DNA of 64,000 nucleotides. Origin: Sisyra terminalis (taxonomy: Eukaryota; Arthropoda; Insecta; Neuroptera; Sisyridae). Below are positions 11,240-22,084 of this stretch, one piece after another. The notes beneath the pieces are model-generated. The model did no database searches, had not been told where the DNA came from, and saw only the letters and a program-made list of their open reading frames with translations. The DNA is taken from the NCBI GenBank assembly GCA_958496175.1, contig OY292275.1:12462001-12526000 (forward strand), written 5' to 3'. How positions within the stretch are numbered: the stretch's first letter is position 1; every line of letters starts with the position of its first letter. Made by a program: the position numbers and the translations under genes.

Positions 11240-11749
11240 ATAATTTGAAAATAACGTCTTATTATTTAAATCCAAGTTCCAAAGAACATTATTAAATATT
11301 TGTTTTTTTTTTTTTTTTGGTATACCTGCTGCAAACGTGGTGCAGACGTCTGCACGAATTCAGTATAGACGTCTAATATTATTCTTTAATATTTCGACTC
11401 GCGACATTACATTTACGTTAAAGTTTACGTTAAAGTTTATATGGTTAAGTGTCTAGTATTAATTTTCATCGAAAGGTGAAAAGAGGGTGAAAAAAATACG
11501 TATGTATTGTATTTGAAAAAAAATGTTTACAAAGTAGATTTAAAATACATTAACATTAAACTTCAAGGTTCTTCACAAAACTTTTACGATTTTCCTTCTA
11601 ACTTTTCTTTTTGGTCCAAACTTTATATCAATTTTCTTTATTTTTTCTTTTACCTAGGTACGTAGTGCCTTATGTACTTTAGCTTCAAAATTAGTTGTGT
11701 TGATTTAACTAGCATAAACTTTGATAAATAGTAATGAATTTAAATATTA

Positions 11750-11935
11750 ATTGAATAATAAACTTGATGTTGAAGAAGTAAAACTGGAGAATCCCAAGAA
11801 ATTGAAATTATGAGTTTAGTGAAAAAACGAACTACCGAAATTTAAAGAATTTGGAAAGGTGTAGATAACGCTGGAAGGAAGAATACAACCACGTGCAAAA
11901 CAAAACCTTCCATTAGGCAAAAAAATTGCCATTAA
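11750..11935 (+). pseudogene. Decayed LINE C-terminal scrap, family X copy 1
   Basis: Nucleotide similarity to 50935-51085 across the block TAGATAACG, then GGAAGGAA, then CAACC. In the better-preserved copy this block reads TRDRRRYRKEFN, the kind of ArDRxxWR tail found at the C-terminus of many non-LTR retrotransposons. Here the frame is broken. No reverse transcriptase is attached. The identification rests on similarity among the copies and is tentative. Confidence 0.4.
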
Positions 11936-12139
11936 ATTTATGTTTTTTTGAATTAATCTTGGTTACATACGTATAAAAGTTTGTTCAAAAAAGTTTTTAC
12001 GGAAAAGAGCAACAAACTTGTGTATGTGAAACTCATCTTTTATGATTTTTCCTAACACACTTATTTATTACTTCATAATTGAATTTAGAATCGAAATTTC
12101 GATAAAAAAGGGGTTGAAATAATAAACTTTTTATAATGT

Positions 12140-12212
12140 ACTTACTGCTACTTAATGCGATCGAAACCAATGAAAACTCACCTGCAACAACAAAAAAGAG
12201 AAAAAAATCGTT
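12140..12212 (-). promoter_or_regulatory. Candidate recursive splice site with downstream donor
   Basis: On the minus strand a long pyrimidine tract (TTTTTTTCTCTTTTTTG, then TTGTTG) leads to CAG|GTGAGT, so a strong 3' splice site is immediately followed by a strong 5' splice site (junction between 12182 and 12181). TTAATTAAC upstream of the tract could serve as a branch point. A second donor GTAAGT (12145-12140) lies 36 nt downstream, the arrangement of a recursive-splice exon. Such sites are known from long introns of insects and vertebrates. The host gene would run leftward through this window; RNA evidence is absent. Confidence 0.5.
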
Positions 12213-12289
12213 AATTAAATTCAAATGAAATCAAAAACATTGGCGTAAAATTTTATTTTTATGATACAATCGTCTTTTTTATTATCTGT

Positions 12290-13400
12290 ATCATCCCCGC
12301 GATCAAATAATACCTGTTCTAATGCGCATTGAATAATGTATTACAGATAAACAAGAAAAGCTTCGGGGATTTCGTCTACTCGTCTCCACATCTCCAGTTA
12401 TTTCACAATTCAGATAAATCTAAATTCTTGTTAGAAATAGAGATTAAGTAATGCCATTTAAATTACAATGGCGCATTGGCGGACTAGATGTAGGTATAAA
12501 ACAGAAGACAAGACAATATAAAACGAACATCATTAATGGATGAGAATTAGATGAAACGTTGATTTCGTGAACGTGGTTTGTGGTCGAATCGTTCGAAATA
12601 TTTGAGAAATGTTATCTACGATTATTATCGAGCAAATCGACGCCGGTATTAATTTCAACAATTTATTGCACATTTAAATCTAATGCGTTGGTGTGTTAAA
12701 TATGTTCACTTGAACCGTAATCGATAAATAAGTAATTTATAATCGAAAAACGCTTTCGAGAAATTAGAGAAAGGAACAACGAAATTCATATAATATGTCT
12801 ATTACTTGTATTTTGAATTGAGCTCTTCAATTCGTTTTGATGCGAGTTTAATTCATTTAAAATCGTTTGATTTGCTCATTTAACCATAGCACCTACGACG
12901 TTTTTGGTACTGCTGAACCTACACAATGTGTTCCTCTAACGCCTCTCTGATCTGATGGGATATTTGTGAGGGAAATTTGAATAAACACGAATTGGAACAT
13001 TGAATTGAAAAACATCGAAATTATTTTCATTACAAATATTTAAAATGATAGAATGGGAAAATTCACGAGCTGCTTGTGTAAATTGTGTCATTTAACAATT
13101 ATTCTTATGTAAGTAAATATTTCTTAGGTGGAATCGTTGCTGGTGTTTTAGTTTGATTAAACAGTGCTATGGTCTTTGCTTTTCACGATGCTCACATTGC
13201 CATGCTTTGCCCGAAAAGCAGGCATTCTATACGGAGGCCACCCACGAATATGAATATATGTACGTGCAAAAACAAACGGTTCAACTGTATATTTAACCAT
13301 CCGGTTTTGGCTCTATTTATTTTGTAACTTCCCACATTTTTGATTAGTAGTTTTTCGATATTGCATGTGATCAACGTTAATTTACCAGTTGAGCATGAAT
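12290..13400. other. Higher-complexity non-coding block
   Basis: Noticeably less homopolymeric and richer in CG than its surroundings, with stops in all frames. This is the texture of insect intronic or intergenic regulatory DNA. No specific binding-site array is claimed. Confidence 0.3.
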
Positions 13401-14252
13401 GAATATTCCAAATTTTCTCATTTGGTTAATGAATCATAAATATAGATTTTTCGAGCAAAACTACCGAATTTCTGGCTAATAAACTACTTTTCAAGCGTTG
13501 AATAAATCTTGTGCTCCCAAAAAGTACATTAAATATATGTATCAAAAAAATTGTTCACAATACCAATTTAAAAAAAATTGCATAAAGATATAATTTTTTT
13601 CTTAAAGCTTACATTAATTTTTGTACAAATTGAAAAAAAAAGAAAATTAAATGATCCATCAATAATGCATACATTAAACGACGAGAAAGTAAATAGTATT
13701 GGCAGGAAGTATTATTAGTACGTAAGGTTGAATAGATTATGGGTACAAATTGATAAAGTGTGGGAGTTACATCGAGAAACTTCGATTGAAAACAATCGTT
13801 ATTAGTTGTAATTATTAGTTTTTGATAAAGTTTGACTAAAAATTATATTTTCCTGTGAATTTTTTTCAGTTTTGGTATTTACGATGTAGAAAAATTTAAA
13901 TAAATAATATAAAAAAGACAAGTATATTTCTAGTAAACGTATCATCCCTCTACCAAGTGCTAATCACTATGAATAGTTTTAACTCAAAATTTCAATTAGA
14001 AATTTTACAAATTTAAAAGTAAATATTATTTAAATAGACGAACAATTAATCTGTATTGGTAATGATTGAAATATTTTCATAAATTATAATCAGGAATTCA
14101 CTAAATTGTTATTAAAAGATTAAGCTCACGAAAGTACAACTTGGTAGTACATTTGTACAGAAAGTTTACGTAAAAATTAAAAAAAATAATAAAATTTGAA
14201 TTCAAATAATATTTTTGAATCTAATGACATATTTTGTAGGAGTTTAAATTAT
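13401..14252. other. AT-rich non-coding stretch
   Basis: Nothing recognisable. Confidence 0.55.
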
Positions 14253-14260
14253 TTCTATAG

Positions 14261-14650
14261 CAGTGGTTCTTAACCTTGTTAGAGTTATTGGTCCCCATCA
14301 AGGTTTATAAAATACACAGGTGGCCTCATGGCCTCACTACGTGACGTGTCCAGAAGAAATTCGTACATATCTTCAGACTGATTTAATTTCAAAATTCTTC
14401 GTATGACGTCATTTTTTTTTTCTAATGGAGCAACCTGTGTAATTTACAAACCTTGGGTCCCCATCAGTTTCATAAACGCATTACCGAACCTTTCGTATTA
14501 GAAAATATTTTTTTTTCAAATTCAAATCATACGAATATTTTTATACATTGGTGCACAAAGTGGAAAAAACCATTAAGCATAAAACCATTGAAGACCCACC
14601 GAACCCCTAGGGCTTCTAGGGTTCGATTGAATCCAGGTAAAGAACCATTG
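14261..14650. mobile_element. hAT-type MITE, decayed
   Basis: Left end CAGTGGTTCTTAACCTTG and right end (reverse complement) CAATGGTTCTTTACCTGG form a hAT-style terminal inverted repeat with a few mismatches. A direct repeat of GGTCCCCATCA occurs inside (near 14290 and 14457). The flanks TTCTATAG and CTCTTAGC are only weakly alike, so the target duplication has decayed. It encodes nothing; the 69-codon ATG frame inside it is incidental. Confidence 0.75.
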
Positions 14651-14659
14651 CTCTTAGCT

Positions 14660-15537
14660 TAGAGAAAAAGAGTTGGCTAAAAAAGGACCTGTTTTCAATA
14701 ATTTTTATCTTACCATTTTTAGGTTATTTTTAGTTTGGCTTATAAACAAAACACAAACAAAATAATTATTCTTTTCCGTTTATTTATTTTTTATTACGAG
14801 CACTACAAATTATAACAAAGGAAGACTCTAAATGGTCTCAATTTTCTTCCCGAACTACTTCCCCGATTTTGATTTGATTTTGCATTATAATATTAAAAAA
14901 TAAATTGGTAACACATACAGTAAGTCAAGTTATGCACTAATATCTAATTACAGCACACAACAAATGCAAGAGGCTACTAGCCAATGGGATTGCGAGATTT
15001 AAAGATGTTCATTTGTTTTGATTGTTTAAATTTTAAAAATTTAACAAAACCACTTCTACATTCAATGCTCATTGCATGTATACAATGTACTTTTTTCAAT
15101 AATTGGCATTAAGTGCGGTAACGGTTTTTATTTTATTTTTTCCCTACGTAGTACTCTTTCGAAAAATTTCAAAAAATTCACACATTATAAGGGTAGTATG
15201 TTAAATCAAAAAAAAATATTTCAAATGGTATCAAAAATGTATCATCGTTAAATTTTTGTTCCAAAAAAAAAAAATCATTTTTTTTAAATATTTTATAGTT
15301 ATAATGTCGTTATTTTTTGTATAAATAAGGCATTATCAACCCTTAAATCATATTCAATTATTTGATCAATTGGTTAAGTAAATTATTAGAGTTTATATTT
15401 TTTATTCATTATTTTTTTTTTCACAAAAGCTAATTCAAACTGAGATCGGAAATTTGCAGGATATTAGTATTTCATTAGTGCTTAAATTACATACTATCAT
15501 TAAAATATCTTCCCGGGGTCGATTCATTGTGCAAATC
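14660..15537. other. AT-rich non-coding stretch
   Basis: Nothing recognisable. Confidence 0.55.
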
Positions 15538-15545
15538 CTCTAGAC

Positions 15546-16031
15546 CAAGGGTGGGACAATTTCATACTAGTATGATTGACAATAATTTTTCTTATTTAGG
15601 CGCAATCGACTTCGAAAAATGGGTGAAATTAAAAATAAATACAAATTTTCATATGATCCTTACTGATTATAATAAATATATTGTATTTACGAAACCTATT
15701 TATACATGAACTATGCAATTAAATATTATTTGAAATCAGAAAACTATTTATTCAACATACAAAGCACCAAAATCTACGATTAGATCAACGATAGATAAAG
15801 CGAAATTTTATTTAAAAGTGGAATATAAGAAAGTATTAGAAGCACTATTTGAGAATTAATAATATCAGTTATAGAATAAATGCGACCTAAATTTTAAATG
15901 CAAGTTTCATTGTCTGCTTAATTTTAAGTACACATTTTCAATTACAAAATTTGAAATTAACCTAATAAATAATTTAAAAAGGATGCCATCTACCATCAAC
16001 CATTTCGCGATTGATCATTTGCCCATCCTTA
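15546..16031. mobile_element. Possible old hAT-like MITE
   Basis: Left end CAAGGGTGGGACAATTT pairs with the reverse complement of the right end, TAAGGATGGGCAAATGA. Flanking octamers CTCTAGAC and CCTTAGAC agree at 6 of 8 positions, with transition differences. The interior is AT-rich and non-coding. The pairing is plausible but aged. Confidence 0.4.
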
Positions 16032-16039
16032 CCTTAGAC

Positions 16040-17240
16040 CCCTTGTAAATAATTCTTTTTGAAAATTGTCAAGAGGTCAAAGAATAATAAAATGATTTTC
16101 TTTAGAATACCAGAAAAAAACACCCTTAAGAAATTTATACATTTTTTCTAATTAGATAGTGATTGTAACGTATAACATTGTAATTATTTTTTTATTCAGT
16201 CTTCGCTTATACTGATGTGAAGAATTTAGCTAATTTTAACTAATATTTTTTACAAAGAAATGTATTCAACTACCATTAGTTACAGCATTATTCACTGAAT
16301 AAACTAAAGAAGGAATTGTTTTTATTTAAAATCAATGAAAAAATATTTGATTTGATGACAAATTCTTGAAATATTTTTTCACAGAAATCCATATGAAAGT
16401 GATATTGGCCATTTGAATAAATTTTGAATTTCAAACAAAAATAGTCATTGTATCTTTTAAATGACTCACCTGACCGTTATTGGGTCACCTGACCCTCTTT
16501 TTGCTTAAGACTTAGGTTCAAATCAATTGTGTTATTCCAATTCATAAATATTTGTTACAAAACGTTAATTTCCATAAATGAAAACTTAGGTTTTCCGTTA
16601 AGGTAACCAAAATAAGGAACTAACTAATTAAATTACGTAACTAGTTTAAATAATCAAAATATTTTGAAATCATACAATAAATGGAGTTTTAGTAGAAAGT
16701 CTTTAAAATTTGTAAGCTATCGACCAATTGATGGATTCATAGTAGATATGTTAATCTTTGAACTGTAATCATTTGACCAACATTGCAATTTATTATTCAT
16801 AGAAATTACACATTTTATTGCTCCCATATGCACCTCACATATGAAATTGTTTCGCTTCCCCTCTCAATTTAAATCACTGCTCTTTAATCACGTCTGTCGA
16901 ATCAATAAATTACCATAAAATAATTTCCCACTTTCTCATTTAAAGTTGAGCTCAATTCTTAAGAACTTTTATTTCTATATAGTGATATACTTAGGGTTGA
17001 TTTTCTTGTTTATATTAAATATGTATTTTAAAGGATTTCTGTTGTGTGTTGAGTGTAGGTTTATGGTGGAGGCTTTTATGATATTGAAAGTAGCTTTTGG
17101 CGAACATTCCATCTCTAATCTCTAATCCGAGATTGGAATCATTCGGAACATTTCTGATCACTCAAGTTATTAACTGGTGAGTGTTCATGTGTAACACTGA
17201 TAAGCGGCAATACCATGATGCCTAATACGTAATTGAGAAA
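16040..17240. other. AT-rich non-coding stretch
   Basis: No gene. A consensus minus-strand donor CAG|GTGAGT sits at about 16470, but without a pyrimidine tract upstream. Confidence 0.5.
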
Positions 17241-17243
17241 TTG

Positions 17244-17331
17244 ACATCTAATTCAAACGCTTGCAGCTGTTGAGTGAGAAGTCTCACTCATTTATACGTA
17301 AGACGAGGCTTGAATTAGACAGCAGATGTTT
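17244..17331. repeat. Imperfect inverted repeat with perfect TGAGTGAGA core
   Basis: The centre is TGAGTGAGA-AG-TCTCACTCA (17272-17291). Further out, ACATCTAATTCAA faces TTGAATTAGA...AGATGT. The palindrome is about 85 bp with internal mismatches and abuts the TA microsatellite. Confidence 0.6.
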
Positions 17332-17339
17332 GCAAATGT

Positions 17340-17362
17340 TATATATATATATATATATATAT
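17340..17362. repeat. (TA)n microsatellite
   Basis: About 11 uninterrupted TA units. Confidence 0.98.
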
Positions 17363-17705
17363 GCCGATCGCATATCCACCCTCTAATGTGGGGTGCGTGC
17401 CAAGTTACAAACATACACTTTCATGAACCGCTTGCGTAAACAAATCACAGTATGTGTCGAGAAAAACTAATTTAAAGCTTTCATTCGTTAGGGTTTCGTA
17501 CCTCCAAAGGAAAAAATAAAGTCTTATATGATTACTTCATCGTCCACTTTTCTGTACCGACTATTTTTCTTAGAAACGTGTTAGGTTAAAATTAAAATTT
17601 TACCCTTAAACTTTTGATCCCATAAGATCATAAAAAAGTAAGCTCCAAAGTTAATACAATCAAATAATACGGCCACTTATATTATTGCAGATTTTGACTA
17701 TTGGC

Positions 17706-18068
17706 AAATAAATCGAAATCTATGGGATATATATTTTCCAGTTTTCGAAACAATATCAACAATGCCAGTAAAAGAAAGATTTTTTTTTTAACTAATAGTA
17801 CTAAACAATTCTTTGACTTGAATTTTTCCTAAGTATGGATTTAACTACAATTTCAGCTAAGGGAATAGGAAGGGATTTACGATAAGCTGCCATTACTTCA
17901 TCATGGAAATACAAATCAAAACCTATAGGATATATATTTTCCGGTTTTTTGAAACAAAATCAACAGTACAAGTAAAACAAAAAAAAAATTATAAATTTTA
18001 AGTATTTTAAGTATGGGCTTGACCGCAATTTCAGCTAAGAGAATAGGAAAGGATATACAATGTTAGTA
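17706..18068 (+). repeat. Two-copy tandem duplication of ~190 bp, diverged
   Basis: Both copies run AAATCNAAANCTATNGGATA, TATATTTTCC, a poly-A/T run, then TTTCAGCTAAG and GAATAGGAA. Copy 1 is about 17706-17890 and copy 2 about 17906-18068. The last block also resembles CTATGGGAATAGAAAGGATC near 18976, so the unit belongs to a dispersed family. Confidence 0.7.
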
Positions 18069-18279
18069 TGAACCTGATTTTTTTTTTTGAAAAATGAGCT
18101 TTCATTATTTCAACGTGGAAATACTTTTTGTAATTAAAATAAATCCCCTTATAAACTATACATTTTTATAATTTTTTTTTTTGATAATTTGTGAAGAACG
18201 TGCAAAAAAAATTGTTCAACTTTTGAGAAAAACGCGTCTTCGGGTCATTTTAGATCAGAGATTATTATTATTATTATAG

Positions 18280-18790
18280 ATTTTCGTTAAATGTGAAGTG
18301 CTGCTCAGCAAATGCGTATCAAATAGCACCCAGCGATGCAAATAAATAATAAGCTGAAGGAACCAAATCAAGGAAGTAAGGCGCATGCGAAATTATTTCC
18401 AAATTGGATACCTCAATTATATCTTTCACTCGTTTTTCATAACGACCAGGGGAATTACTTTGTAGCAAAATAACTTTGCACTGCTTGTTTTTCGTGTTAA
18501 AGTTTGAATCAAATCTGCTACCGCAAGTTGTTACTTTTGACTACCATTCTCATTTAATAACTTTTATAATTCGATTTCTTCAATTTTTTCGGTGGTTTTC
18601 CATGTTCTTCGTTCACCACGTTGATATCGCCATTTTCAATTTCTTTACACCTCTTAAAACACTGAGATTTCCTAAGAGCATGCTCAATGTAAACTTCAAC
18701 AAGCATTCGTTGTGATTCTGCAGCAGCTTTTGTTTACGTGGTAATAGAAAACCAATGCTTTCCGGGAATCGTACATATAAGGCTCAAAAC
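18280..18790 (-). pseudogene. mariner transposase fossil with central deletion
   Basis: On the minus strand the N-terminal helix-turn-helix region of a mariner transposase is readable: KAAAESQRMLVEVY, then EHALRKSQCF, then NGDINVVNEEHGKPPKK. After decayed sequence the C-terminal catalytic region follows: HAPYFLDLVPSAYYLF and AFAEQHFTFNEN. In active mariners this part reads HPPYSPDLAPSDYHLF, where the D is the third catalytic residue; here it is alanine. The region with the first two catalytic aspartates is missing: about 510 bp remain of the usual ~1.04-kb gene. Frameshifts and stops (for example a TGA before YAFAEQHF) complete its inactivation. Terminal repeats could not be placed. The plus-strand 79-codon frame at 18476 is its antisense shadow. 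Confidence 0.85.
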
Positions 18791-18959
18791 TCGATTTGTT
18801 CATTGCTATTAAAAATGGTGATGTCTTAGAAAGTTTACACTTTTGCAAATTGAAAATCTTTTTCAAATATCAAGATAAAAAAATTATGTCACAATGACAT
18901 GGTTTGGCAGATCCTCTATTGGCCATCACCGCCACTTATTGGTAAATTCTGGTTTCATA

Positions 18960-19328
18960 TTAACATACCTAGAAGCTATGGGAATAGAAAGGATCACGTA
19001 AATTTCTGCATTTCTATAATGACACTTATATTATAGATGTAAAGTTTGGGCATTGATTTAGGGGAGAGAAAACATAAAACATACTTTAAAAAATTGGGTA
19101 AAATATCTTTTAGATTCGACTTCAGTGATAGTTTTTCCGATTGAAGAAACGTATTTTTTTTCCCATATGAAATAGGATTAATGTTTTTGGAAAAAAAGCA
19201 TTTTTTTTCAAAATGAAGGGAAATCTCGTATTTTGTATTTTGTATTCTTTATTTTTGATTTGTTTTTGGTTCTTCAATCATAAGACATGATTACATTGCG
19301 GCACTGGAGATATTAGGAACTCCTTCTA
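18960..19328 (+). repeat. Dispersed repeat family, copy 2
   Basis: The last 200 bp match 4605-4812, ending GGAGATATTAGGAACTCC. The first part shares the GGAATAGAAAGGAT block with the tandem duplication ending at 18068, so the two repeats may be parts of one larger element. Confidence 0.65.
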
Positions 19329-19329
19329 T

Positions 19330-21104
19330 ACAGAAAGAAATCGTGGATAGGAGTGGTTGTTAATTCCCATATTTTTTTATTTGATTATTTATAATTCAAT
19401 CCATAAGGTTTCAAGTCTAAGGAATTGTGTTCTTGTATTTAATGTCAATTAAACATAATATCCGTTTATCCAGTTCTCCTACAAGAATCTTTCCATAATC
19501 GCAAAGCTACGAAAAAATCCGCATTCCAAAAAAATTGCCTCTTTCTAGAAAATTTCGACCAGCATCCTTGAACAAACTAGCTACATAAAAATTTGCACGG
19601 AACCCGCTTTTTTCTATTTTGTTATCAACAGAAAAAAATGCTAATTTTCGATGTTTATTACCTTCGAAATTCCATCATAACTTAAGTGCGATCATAAACA
19701 TGCAAAGTTTTCTTTTGAAACAAATTTATTACAAAAACCGAGATTGGTTTGATAAATTCATTGCTGGAGATAAATAATGCAGATATCTAACAAGTATGCT
19801 GCAGTAACGGAATACTTTACGTTGAGTTTTCGGGCGTTCAAATGATACCGAACTCGGAGTTTTGTAACTTATTCAACTTTCAAGATTTCAGCCGAGACTT
19901 ATTACCCAGCAAATATATTACTAAATTAATTTATTGGACATCCAGTGTGGGCTCATTTCGCAATTGTTATAATTCATAAAGAACAATCTCCAATTACAAA
20001 ACCTGTCTTTAAACGCAGGGAAAAAATTTCCTCGATGTTTTTTTATTTTTTTTTTTAACAAAATTAAATTCATTTATTTGTGATTCTTTTATCACATTAC
20101 CATTTACGGACACAAACTGGGTAAAATAAAACCCAACAATTCCAATAAATTTGTGAAATTGAACCGAAATATCAAATTCTAACACCGACTCGTTCGTTTC
20201 GTGCCAAAAAACTGGCATGTTTACGATCATTTAGTTTTTCCGCCAGCCACACCAAATCGTTTCAATATATTTTGTACACAGTAACAATGCATCCACATTC
20301 TACAACATTGGAAGGCATTTTTCATCGGAATAGTTTCGCTCATCATTTATCAACGATTCATCTTCGGATAAATATTAGTTATTTCTCACATGCTCTGTCA
20401 GTCCGAACATCACAAAAAGTCGACAGTTTGACAACGTTTATCGATCTTAGTTGTAGGGATACAATATGGGGAATGGAGGGAGTCAAGTGTCAAACCCAAC
20501 TCTTTCTTTGTAACACTGTAATGAATGGAGGGTTCAAACTATTTATGACTTATTAATAAATAGGAAATCGATTTCCAGTGATTTATCTTAAAGGTTCACC
20601 CGTTCGACAAGCCAATAGTACCGTAAAGGAAATTGAAGATAAATTTTAATAAAATCCACACCTAAATGCATGCATTGGGCTGCTTATGTTGAGGAAAATT
20701 GGTATTTTTATTCGAATTATTTTCCGATTTAAATTAATCATCCGTATTGGTTGTGTAATGTATAAGACTGAGAACCGAAGATCTTTGATTCAACTTCAGT
20801 ACTTCAGTGAAGGAAAGTAACTGTTCTTTTGGGATGTTAAAAAGTGATTTAAATAATATTCATCTAAAAGAAAATAGTGAACAAAAACATGGAACTATGA
20901 TTGATTTTACGATTTAGTTATTTACTTGTCGCTAAAACATTAATTGTGCACTGCAGATTAAAATTTGTTCTATTTTCATCAAAATTGCCACTTTTATGAA
21001 TTTGCTACTGTTTGATCAAAATCATTTCAATTCTAAGAGGTCTTTTGCCAAATCATGGTGGATAAAAAAAATGTTCTCGCTATTTTTGCAAAAATCATGG
21101 TTCT
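19330..21104. other. Non-coding stretch
   Basis: Includes a 94-codon ATG frame (20272-20556) with no recognised motif and no splice or promoter context; not called as a gene. Confidence 0.45.
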
Positions 21105-21112
21105 AGTGTTAT

Positions 21113-21264
21113 TAGGAATTGCAATTTAGTAAAGTGGGATCCCGCGATCCAGCGGGATCTAGCTCAATTTTAGGCTTTGCGGGATCCCGCTGGATCCCGC
21201 TGTTACGAAGTCAATCCAGCAAAAATCCCGCGGGATTGGAAACAGTGCGGGATTGTAATCCCTA
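21113..21264. mobile_element. 152-bp hAT-type MITE with exact TSD and GGGATCCCGC palindromes
   Basis: Ends TAGGAATTGCAAT and (reverse complement) TAGGGATTACAAT, 11 of 13 matching. It is flanked by identical octamers AGTGTTAT (21105-21112 and 21265-21272). The interior is unusually G/C-rich, with repeated GGGATCCCGC-type palindromes. The 8-bp duplication and TAGGG start fit the hAT superfamily. Confidence 0.85.
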
Positions 21265-21506
21265 AGTGTTATTAAGATGCCTCAAAGTATTATAAGTTTG
21301 TTATTATTGTTCACTAATTTTCAAATATTTGCGATAAGTATGATGTTGCTAACATTTTACGTTTATTGAAACCCAAGATGAACTTATAACAATCAAATAT
21401 TTTAAGTACGTGTATTTTTGCAAAATTTGATGTTTTTGTATCTTTTCGGAGTAAGTAAGAGGTTCAATAAGCTCAAATAAAACTATAATACTAGAATATT
21501 CTTTTC

Positions 21507-21721
21507 GGTATTTCTGTGGATCAGAACCATTATGATCAAATTTATTCGCGAATTATGGTAAAAACATAGTAGAAAATGCAACTTAACCGAATATTGACGT
21601 CCCTAAAAAGAATATGAGCCGATTTTATTGTATTAGCTCTGGATTTTGATTGATTTTTCCCGAATAAGTTAGACCATAATGGTTCTGATCCACGCTGACG
21701 TGGCTGATCCACGGGAATACC
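21507..21721. mobile_element. 215-bp MITE with GGTATT termini and 8-bp TSD
   Basis: Left end GGTATTTCTGTGGATCAG against right end (reverse complement) GGTATTCCCGTGGATCAG. The next inward copy, GTGGATCAGAACCATTATG, is also inverted and near-identical on both sides. Flanks TTCTTTTC and ATCTTTTC agree at 7 of 8 positions. The right end carries the CTGATCCAC block twice, around GCTGACGTGG. The superfamily is uncertain: an 8-bp duplication with GG termini is compatible with Merlin or an atypical hAT. Confidence 0.8.
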
Positions 21722-22084
21722 ATCTTTTCTGTAAATTTTATGAAAGTGACAAAAAGGATGTGAGAATAAAAGCACCAAGAGGCTGAATTTATGATTGTTA
21801 GTTCTCTTTAGTCATCATTATAGTCCTCTCCCTGTTCTTAAAAGTTACTTCTATTGGAACAGTATTGTTTATTCCTTTAAGCTTACAACTCAAATTTATT
21901 TTGATTATGCAACAAAACATAACCTTTTGGTTGAATAGTATTGAAAAACAAATACTTGTTTAAGCTCTGACAAACTCTAATTAATTTAACAGTTTTTTTT
22001 TCGTTTTATTTGTTGGGTTTTTGAGGAAGAGGTTGATCGGGTCTCCACAGTGCAGCCTTAGGAAGTATTATGTTTTTTGGATTT

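Larger units (their letters stand above)
10948..11290. mobile_element. Foldback element with near-identical 155-bp arms
   Basis: Arms 10948-11103 and 11136-11290 are reverse complements with only a handful of differences (about 97-98% by eye), separated by a 32-bp spacer. Each arm carries ACGTTTCG followed by a short hairpin and CTTCAGG (see the hammerhead-like entries). The inner end of each arm has GGCTTTTTAACAAGATTTTT. No coding sequence is present. The high arm identity implies a recent origin or ongoing gene conversion. The family also resembles the foldback at 27895-28068 and the single motifs near 30880 and 61925. Confidence 0.9.

Noticed and set aside
16461..16500. Second minus-strand recursive splice site (CAG|GTGAGT at about 16470)
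   Set aside because: The sequence upstream on the minus strand is purine-rich (AAAAAGAGGG), with no pyrimidine tract, so an acceptor is unlikely.
18476..18715. 79-codon plus-strand ATG frame
   Set aside because: Antisense shadow of the minus-strand mariner fossil.
20272..20556. 94-codon plus-strand ATG frame
   Set aside because: No recognised domain and no supporting signals; length is unremarkable for a locally less AT-rich stretch.
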